Source of the DNA: Gammaproteobacteria bacterium
Lineage (GTDB): Bacteria > Pseudomonadota > Gammaproteobacteria > Pseudomonadales > Azotimanducaceae
Reading direction: 5' to 3'
DNA: 9,995 nucleotides
Assembly: GCA_026706425.1 (NCBI GenBank)
Contig: JAPOYW010000460.1
Location: 1-9,995 of the forward strand
A model generated the notes under the pieces. It saw nothing but the letters and a program-made list of their open reading frames with translations, was not told the DNA's origin and did no database searches. Shown here in pieces: positions 4,697-9,995 of the stretch. Positions within the stretch are counted from its first letter, which is position 1; every line of letters starts with the position of its first letter. Made by a program: the position numbers and the translations under genes.

Positions 4697-7430
4697 CCGC
4701 CCCAAGGTACGCTGCTCGAACCGCCACCATCTTCAATTGCTGCTAGCAACCGCGTTAGCCGCGAGTTCCACCGCTGTCACTGGCGCGCCGGACGACAACG
4801 ACAACAACGCCGACCAACTCGTGGAAGTGGTCGTCAGTGTCGGCACCCGGGTCCGCACCCGTACCGCTGCAGACACGGCCGTTCCGGTGGACGTGTTCAG
4901 CCGGGAGCAGGTGGAGAGCATCAACTCCTCCGACCTTGTCGAAGTGCTGAACGCCATCGTGCCTTCGTTCAGCGTCCGCCGGGAGCCGATCTCCGACGGG
5001 GCGTCGTTCATCCGGCCGACCCATCTGCGCGGACTGGACACCCACCACACCATGGTGCTCGTCGACGGCAAGCGCTGGCACCGGGCGGCGCTGATGCGGC
5101 TCGGGGGCTTCGGTGCCCACGGCCCGGACGTGGGCAGCATTCCGGCGATCGGCATCGACAGCGTGGAGATCCTACGCGACGGTGCCGCCGCGCAGTACGG
5201 TTCCGACGCCATCGCGGGCGTGATCAACTTCAAGCTGAAGACCGATGCCTCGGGCTCGCAGGTCCGTGGGCGGCTCGGCGGCTACGCCGAGGGTGACGGT
5301 GAGGAGGCCACGGTCGAAGCAGGAATCGGCCTGCCGCTAGGAGACGCCGGTTTCCTGAACATTGGTGTCCAGGCCTCCGATTCCGCCCCGACGAGCCGCT
5401 CCGAACCCTACGACATCGCCATCGGCACCTCCGGCATCACGCCGCTCAATGCGACCGCTAGCCAAGCGACGGTGAACGGCGTCACCTACTACGGTCCCGA
5501 TGCGTTCACGTTCACCTACTCGCCAGGCGGCGGAATCGTCCAAGTGCTGCCGGGCAGCGACGGCGTCCCAGACGACCTCGACACGCGCTTCGCCGACAAT
5601 TTCCGCCGCATCGGTGGCGACCGGGATTTCGAAAGACCCGCGCAAATCTGGGGACAGCCAGACCGTCGCCAGGCCAATCTGGTTGTTAACGCCGCGTTGC
5701 CGCTGGCGGCGGTCGAGCCCTACGGATTCGCCACCTACGCGACGAAGGACCAGACCGGCGGGTTCTTCTACCGGCGACCCGGCGTCAGCCAGCTACTGCC
5801 GGTTAGACTCGCCGACGGTTCCATCTACGACCCCCGGGCGACCCTGTATCCATCGGGTTTCACGCCACAGTTCTCGGGGGATGTGGTCGACCAGGCGATC
5901 CTGGGCGGCGTACGGGGAGAACGCGCGAGCGGCTTCACGTTCGACTTCTCCGCATGCCACGGTGCCGACGAGATTCGGTACCGCATCGCGAACACCATGA
6001 ATCCTTCGATGGGGCCGCAGACGCCAACACGATTCCGCCCCGGCAACCTGGTGAACAGCGAAACGGCGGTGAACGCCGACTTCGCGTGGCCGTGGGAGAT
6101 CGGACTGCCGAGCCCGGTCAACGTCGCCTTCGGGATGGAATACCGCGACGAGAGCTACCGCATAGAAGCGGGCGATCCGCCCTCCTACGAAGTCGGTCCG
6201 TTCGGGCGACCCGACCCCTTCAACTTCGAAATCACCGATGCGGAAGTCAATGCCGATCCCGACGACGACATCACCGCTATCGAGTGCCGAATTCCCGGTT
6301 TCGAGTCGGTCGGTTCGCTGTGCCCTGCGGGCGACCCGATCAACAACACGCTCCCCATTGGCTCGAACGGTTTCCCGGGCTATCCGCCCGCCTTCAGTTC
6401 CGAACTCCACCGGCAGAGCAAGGCTGCGTACGTGGATCTCGAAGGGGATCTGACGCTGCGCTGGCTGGCCAACGTCGCCGTCCGCTACGAGAAATTCTCC
6501 GATTTCGGCGATGTCGGCATCTGGAAGCTGGCGACACGTTACAAGGCGACCGACAACGTCAACCTGCGCGCTTCCCTCGGCACCGGTTTCCGTGCCCCGA
6601 CTCCCGGTCAACTCGCCACCACGAACGTCTCCACCCGCATCGACCCGAACGGCTTCCCCAGGGCCGAGGGCGTGTTTCCGTCAACGCATCCGGCGGCGGC
6701 ACTCTTCGGCGGGCAGCCGCTGGACCCCGAGCGGTCCAAGTCCTGGACTCTGGGACTCGCGACTACGCCGCTTGAACGTTTCACGCTTACCGCCGACCTG
6801 TACCGGATCCGGCTCGACGACCGCATCGTGCTGTCGTCCCAGTTCGCCGTCGGGCCCGGAGAAGCTGCGGAACTCATGCGCCTGGGCGTACCGGGCGCCA
6901 ACGACATCACCCAGGTCCGCTTCTTCACCAACGACGTGCAGACCGAGACCGGCGGAATCGACCTCGTCGCGAGTTGGGCGTTCGATTCGTTCCTCGGCAG
7001 CACGACACTGAATGCCGCGTTCAACGTCAATCGCACCCGCATCCTCGACCGCGGCCGGTTCGTGGACGCCGAAGCCGAGCACGATGTCGAGAACGGCGTC
7101 CCCGCAACCCGTGGCGTGATCACCGCGGTCCACGGGGTCGGTCGCTTCGACTTGCTGGTGCGGGCCCGCTATTACGGCGAGTACAACAACACCCTCGACG
7201 CATCGCTCGAAACCGTCCAGACGTTCGGTCGGGAAGTCATGGTGGATGTCGAACTGACCCGAACCTGGCGCGAGAAGTTCGCCCTCAAAGCGGGCGTGCA
7301 GAACGTCTTCGGCAACTACCCGGACCGCGGAGAATTCGAGGTCTGCTGCGGGCGCATCTACCGCAGCGACTCCGTCACCTCGTGGCAGGGCACGTTGATC
7401 TATCTGCAGGCGGGTTGGTCCTCTGGCTGA
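4689..7430 (+). CDS. TonB-dependent outer-membrane receptor
   Basis: This 913-residue receptor should import a scarce substrate across the outer membrane using TonB-ExbBD energy. Residues 1-33 form a signal peptide (LQLLLATALAASSTAVTGA). A TonB-box-like segment, LVEVVVSVGTR, lies at 44-54. The plug domain runs from about 55 to 183, with LVEVLNAIVPSFSV, IRPTHLRGLDTHHTMVLVDG and the plug end SVEILRDGAAAQYGSDAIAG followed by VINFKLK. The rest is a beta barrel with typical strands (VAFGMEYRDESYRIEAG, VAVRYEKFSDFG, LRASLGTGFRAPTPGQL). Unusual points are cysteines in extracellular-type loops (ITAIECRIPG, SLCPAGDP) and an adjacent CC pair (886-887) near the end. The chain ends W-S-S-G rather than with the usual terminal aromatic residue. 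ATG 4689 lies inside the DUF169 stop region, indicating coupling. The substrate cannot be told from sequence alone. Confidence 0.93.
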   Translation: MGDRPKVRCSNRHHLQLLLATALAASSTAVTGAPDDNDNNADQLVEVVVSVGTRVRTRTAADTAVPVDVFSREQVESINSSDLVEVLNAIVPSFSVRREPISDGASFIRPTHLRGLDTHHTMVLVDGKRWHRAALMRLGGFGAHGPDVGSIPAIGIDSVEILRDGAAAQYGSDAIAGVINFKLKTDASGSQVRGRLGGYAEGDGEEATVEAGIGLPLGDAGFLNIGVQASDSAPTSRSEPYDIAIGTSGITPLNATASQATVNGVTYYGPDAFTFTYSPGGGIVQVLPGSDGVPDDLDTRFADNFRRIGGDRDFERPAQIWGQPDRRQANLVVNAALPLAAVEPYGFATYATKDQTGGFFYRRPGVSQLLPVRLADGSIYDPRATLYPSGFTPQFSGDVVDQAILGGVRGERASGFTFDFSACHGADEIRYRIANTMNPSMGPQTPTRFRPGNLVNSETAVNADFAWPWEIGLPSPVNVAFGMEYRDESYRIEAGDPPSYEVGPFGRPDPFNFEITDAEVNADPDDDITAIECRIPGFESVGSLCPAGDPINNTLPIGSNGFPGYPPAFSSELHRQSKAAYVDLEGDLTLRWLANVAVRYEKFSDFGDVGIWKLATRYKATDNVNLRASLGTGFRAPTPGQLATTNVSTRIDPNGFPRAEGVFPSTHPAAALFGGQPLDPERSKSWTLGLATTPLERFTLTADLYRIRLDDRIVLSSQFAVGPGEAAELMRLGVPGANDITQVRFFTNDVQTETGGIDLVASWAFDSFLGSTTLNAAFNVNRTRILDRGRFVDAEAEHDVENGVPATRGVITAVHGVGRFDLLVRARYYGEYNNTLDASLETVQTFGREVMVDVELTRTWREKFALKAGVQNVFGNYPDRGEFEVCCGRIYRSDSVTSWQGTLIYLQAGWSSG

Positions 7431-7487
7431 CAACCGGCGCCCAAGCCCTGATGGATGTCCGCCCTCACCTCGGTCGCGCGGGTAGCC

Positions 7488-8016
7488 GTGGAGCCGTGGA
7501 TCGCGATTACGCTGCTGGCGGCTGGCCTGCAGAATGCTCGTTCGGCCTTGCAGAAGAAACTCACCGACCACCTCGACGCCACCGAGGCCAGCTACGTGCG
7601 CTTCTGTTTCGCGCTGCCTTTCGCCCTGGCGTACGTTCTGATCCTCGTCGCGCCGCGTCACTGTCGCTCGACGGCGACACCATCCTCACCGCAGCGCTCA
7701 CGCTGCTGGCCGCGACAACGGCTCAGACCATCGTCATGGGAGGATGGATCGGCCGCCGGGCGGGAGCGCTCTACCGCATCACGACAATGTGGCGCACGAG
7801 CGTCTGGGTCGGCCTCACCGGAATGACCGCCTCGGCAGGCTGTTTCACGGCGATGACGCTGCAGAGCGCGCCCCTGGTGCGCGCCCTTGGCCAGGTGGAG
7901 TTGCTGTTGCTTTCGTCGTTTCGCTGCTGGTGTTCCGGGAACACGTGCGCATCGCCGAGGTTGCCGGTTCCACCCTGATCGTCGTGGGAATCGTGCTTGT
8001 GCTTCTGCTTCGATAG
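7488..8016 (+). pseudogene. DMT/EamA-family permease, internally deleted and frameshifted
   Basis: EamA permeases have ten transmembrane helices in two repeats and about 280-300 residues. Here the N-terminus (VEPWIAITLLAAGLQNARSA, LQKKLTDHLDATEASYVRFC, then FALPFALAYVLILVA) reads in one frame to about 7651. The second half begins in another frame with ILTAALTLLAATTAQTIVMG, GWIG and VGLTGMTASAGCFTAMTLQS, then APLVRALGQVELLL. The end (FVVSLLVFREHVRIAEVAGS, TLIVVGIVLVLLLR) reads in a third frame. The last switch fits one lost T at 7907-7908 (CTGTTG for CTGTTTG). About 100 residues between helix 2 and the second repeat are missing, so this is more than a sequencing slip. The start is GTG 7488 or ATG 7455. 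The gene lies 57 bp (or 24 bp) after the receptor and could be the last gene of that operon. Probably non-functional. Confidence 0.8.
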
Positions 8017-8040
8017 GGATCCCCTGGGAAGGGCTCGCGA

Positions 8041-9282
8041 TCAATCGATGATCGCTTGCCGCACGGCGTTTTCGAAGTCGTAGATCGCCGCCCCGTAGGG
8101 TTGCTGCAACATGATGACCGCAGCGATTTCCTCGGCCGGATCGGACCAGGATATGGTGCCGAACGCGCCGCCCGAGCCGAATGCCCCCGCACTGCGCCGG
8201 CTGTCTGCGGCAATCGGATCGGTAACGACGCCGACCGCATAGCCGGCGCCCCTGCCGGGTCCCCCCTTCCTCCCGGGGAAGGGCAGGTTGGCCACATGGT
8301 TGCTGGTCATCAGCGCCACGGTACGGGGGCTCAGCAGACGACGACCGAAGAGTTCGCCGCCGTTGGTGAGCATCTGCTGGAAGTGGAGATAGTCCTTCGC
8401 CGTGCTCGACAAGCCAACGGAGCCCGAGAAATAGGTGGTCTCGCCCAACCAGCCCGACATGTCGCGGCCCTGGATGGCGACACGTCGCGATGCCTTCGAC
8501 GGCGGCAGCGTGTAGTGCGTGTCGTTCATCTGCAGGGGATCGAAAATACGCCTTTGCACGAACTCGTCGAACGGCATGCCGGAGACGATCTCGATGATGC
8601 GGGCCACGACATCGAGTCCGGTGGTGCCGCTGTAGGCCCTGCGAGACCCAGGCTGGAAATCCAAGGCCACCTCGCCGAGCGTGGGAATGTAGCTGGCCAG
8701 CGTCCCGCGCGCTCCCTTGCCCCGCCCCGACAAGGCCGCGCCAAGGCCGCCGCTCATGAGCCCGGAAGTATGCGTCAACAGGTGGTGGATCGTGATCGGC
8801 GTCTTCGCAGGAACGAGCCGATGCGCCGGCGGGTTCTTGGCATCAACCCCAAACGGACTGATGTCCTCGTCGGCGGGATCCTCCAGCACCGCCACCTGCA
8901 TCTCGGCAAGTTCGGGAATGTACTTCCCCACCGGATCACTCGGGCGAATGAGTCCCTCCTCGATCATCATCATCGCCGCGACGCCGAGAACCGCTTTCGT
9001 CGACGACATCATGCTGAAAACGGCGTCCCGCGACACCGGGCGTGCGGCTGCGACGTCCATCAACCCGTGCGCCTCGAAGTGGACCACGTTGCCCCTGCGA
9101 GCCACGGCGGTCACCGCGCCTTGAATCTTGCCGGCGTCGATATGCCGTTGCATCGCGACGTCGATTCGCCCAAGCCGCTCCGTGGACATGCCCACCGATT
9201 CGGCCTCGGCAACCGGAAGCTCACCGCCGCAGACCGCGATTGACGAGACGGCCCCGAGGCCCGCCAGTGCGCCAAGGCGCAT
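8041..9282 (-). CDS. Serine hydrolase, class C beta-lactamase/esterase family
   Basis: The product has 413 residues from ATG 9282 (an in-frame TTG at 9285 is less likely). The N-terminus has a short hydrophobic stretch (LGALAGLGAVSSIAVC) that probably directs export. Next comes GMSTERLGRIDVAMQRHIDA, the usual opening of this family. The nucleophile motif SxxK is S93-S-T-K96. The second motif, Y217-S-G219, stands where class C enzymes have YxN and esterase-like members vary. The third (KTG-like) site is the GSGGAFGT segment at 369-376, followed by WSDP. ITIHHLLTHTSGLM and AGYAVGVV are further family signatures. The length is normal and the frame intact. The family includes esterases, D-aminopeptidases and lactamase-like enzymes; the variant second and third motifs argue for an esterase-like enzyme rather than antibiotic resistance. 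It is convergent with the broken permease, 24 bp away, and lies downstream of the TlpA-like remnant on the same strand. Confidence 0.88.
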   Translation of the reverse strand: MRLGALAGLGAVSSIAVCGGELPVAEAESVGMSTERLGRIDVAMQRHIDAGKIQGAVTAVARRGNVVHFEAHGLMDVAAARPVSRDAVFSMMSSTKAVLGVAAMMMIEEGLIRPSDPVGKYIPELAEMQVAVLEDPADEDISPFGVDAKNPPAHRLVPAKTPITIHHLLTHTSGLMSGGLGAALSGRGKGARGTLASYIPTLGEVALDFQPGSRRAYSGTTGLDVVARIIEIVSGMPFDEFVQRRIFDPLQMNDTHYTLPPSKASRRVAIQGRDMSGWLGETTYFSGSVGLSSTAKDYLHFQQMLTNGGELFGRRLLSPRTVALMTSNHVANLPFPGRKGGPGRGAGYAVGVVTDPIAADSRRSAGAFGSGGAFGTISWSDPAEEIAAVIMLQQPYGAAIYDFENAVRQAIID

Positions 9283-9351
9283 CAAGGTGTCCCGGTCAGC
9301 AGTTGGGCATGGACGTCGTCTTCGGCGATGTTTGCGGCAGCGGCGCCCACG

Positions 9352-9851
9352 CTACGCCTCTGACGTCGTCGGCGATGCAGCCGGAGGATCACTGAGCGCC
9401 TGTTCGATCAACGGCCTGGATTCCCCGAGCGTCGCGCCGCGGCTGAGGATCGTGCCATCGACGTCAACAACCATGTACGTCGGATACCTACGGATCTGCC
9501 AACTCCTGCCGAGTTCGCTACCGACGCCGATGTGCCAATGCGCCCAGGGCATGGGCTCTTCTTCCAAGAACTCGACAACCGTCTCGACTCCCCGCGTTCC
9601 CCCTTGAGCCGACGCTCCCTCTCTTCATCCGGATAGTCCGCCCGGAATATCTCGTCGGTCTTCGCATGCCACGCCGTGTCCGTATCGATGTAGGCCTGGA
9701 CAATCTTCCAATGGTCGTCGGCGGAGGTCGCTTGCGCGTTCTCGGAATCTCTGGATGCGTCACATCCGAACATCGCCAGCACGGTAGCCGCGACAAGCAG
9801 GCTGAACAGGCGGCGATCCAACCATTTCCAGGTGCGTGAATCGCGATTCAT
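9352..9851 (-). pseudogene. TlpA/thioredoxin-like lipoprotein, central region deleted
   Basis: From ATG 9851 the product begins as a lipoprotein: basic residues, LFSLLVAATVLAMFGC with a candidate lipid-attached Cys30, then a helical N-domain (HWKIVQAYIDTDTAWHAKTD, FRADYPDEERERRL). At about 9595-9610 the frame shifts. The downstream frame reads VETVVEFLEEEPMPWAHWHI, ELGRSWQIRRYPTYMVVDVD and GTILSRGATLGESRPLIEQA, the C-terminal half of a TlpA-like thioredoxin fold. This half includes the cis-proline site (RRYPTYMVVD) and stops at TAG 9354-9352. The central part that would hold the CxxC redox centre is absent. The frame relation requires a loss of 3n+1 bases or an equivalent change. In homologues as I recall them this central part is long. 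Probably a decayed thiol-disulfide oxidoreductase; a CxxC-less variant with a plain frameshift is less likely. Confidence 0.7.
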
Positions 9852-9884
9852 CGTCGATCCCCGTAAACGCCGATCCTTTCGATA

Positions 9885-9995
9885 CTACGCCGCGACGGGA
9901 CTCATGTCGTGCACGCCGTTACGAAAGAACCATGAGCCGCGGGTGTACGACAAATCCTTGGTGAGTGACCACTTACCTCGACGTGGACGTCGAAT
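9885..9995 (-). CDS. Possible 3' end of an unrecognised gene
   Basis: A minus-strand frame is open from the window edge to TAG at 9887-9885 and gives 36 residues ending KDLSYTRGSWFFRNGVHDMS and PVAA. The aromatic and polar composition looks protein-like, and the stop lies 33 bp before the TlpA-like start on the same strand. The family is not recognised. With only 36 codons visible, a chance open frame cannot be excluded, and a second minus-strand frame is also open over most of this stretch. Confidence 0.3.
   Translation of the reverse strand: MRRPRRGKWSLTKDLSYTRGSWFFRNGVHDMSPVAA

Noticed and set aside
5793..6611. Long minus-strand open frame (272 codons) opposite the TonB receptor, and similar ones at 6681-7661
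   Set aside because: They are shadows of a GC-rich coding strand. They have no ribosome site and no recognisable motifs, and the plus-strand receptor is unmistakable.
8017..8040. Possible shared terminator between the convergent permease remnant and hydrolase
   Set aside because: Only a GGATCCCC-type short palindrome with no stable stem and no T run.
8056..9243. Plus-strand open frame of 395 codons opposite the serine hydrolase
   Set aside because: Its composition is rich in Arg, His and Ala with no domain, whereas the minus strand encodes a complete hydrolase with catalytic motifs.

Overview
The window is GC-rich DNA from a Gram-negative bacterium. The supporting signs are a TonB-dependent outer-membrane receptor, a zur gene next to a MerC-type gene, exported serine hydrolase and lipoprotein genes, and strong G/C preference at third codon positions. 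Gene content resembles marine or host-associated (for example sponge-associated) gammaproteobacteria. That placement is inference from gene families, not a measured phylogeny.

Layout: 1-171 is the 3' end of a MerC-domain gene. 187-752 is zur, broken by a 62-bp insertion flanked by 14-bp direct repeats. 808-1050 is the 5' part of an ECF sigma-factor gene, which ends inside the tail of a convergent, frameshifted SAM-methyltransferase gene (1041-1662, minus). 1724-1811 is a remnant that looks like the start, and possibly the end, of a 2-hydroxychromene-2-carboxylate isomerase gene. 1865-3814 (minus) is an intact exported protein built from about seven tandem carboxypeptidase-regulatory-like beta-sandwich domains. 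Divergent from it, 3911-7430 (plus) is a translationally coupled pair: a DUF169 protein and a 913-residue TonB-dependent receptor. Directly behind this pair is a DMT/EamA permease gene missing its middle and frameshifted near its 3' end (7488-8016). On the minus strand follow an apparently intact class-C beta-lactamase-like serine hydrolase (8041-9282), a TlpA/thioredoxin-like lipoprotein gene lacking its central CxxC region (9352-9851), and possibly the 3' end of another gene (9885-9995).

Two themes stand out. First, the DUF169-TonB receptor pair overlaps by 8 bp and probably forms one transcription unit, possibly with the permease behind it. This is the best candidate for an undescribed uptake system. 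Second, about half of the genes are visibly eroded, and by different events: an insertion with duplicated ends, 1-bp indels, internal deletions that leave both gene ends, and a fusion of two convergent genes. This suggests a lineage in early or active genome decay, or in part assembly errors, with three long genes and DUF169 left open. No tRNA, rRNA, CRISPR array, transposase or strong intrinsic terminator was seen. No gene-free stretch exceeds 300 bases.
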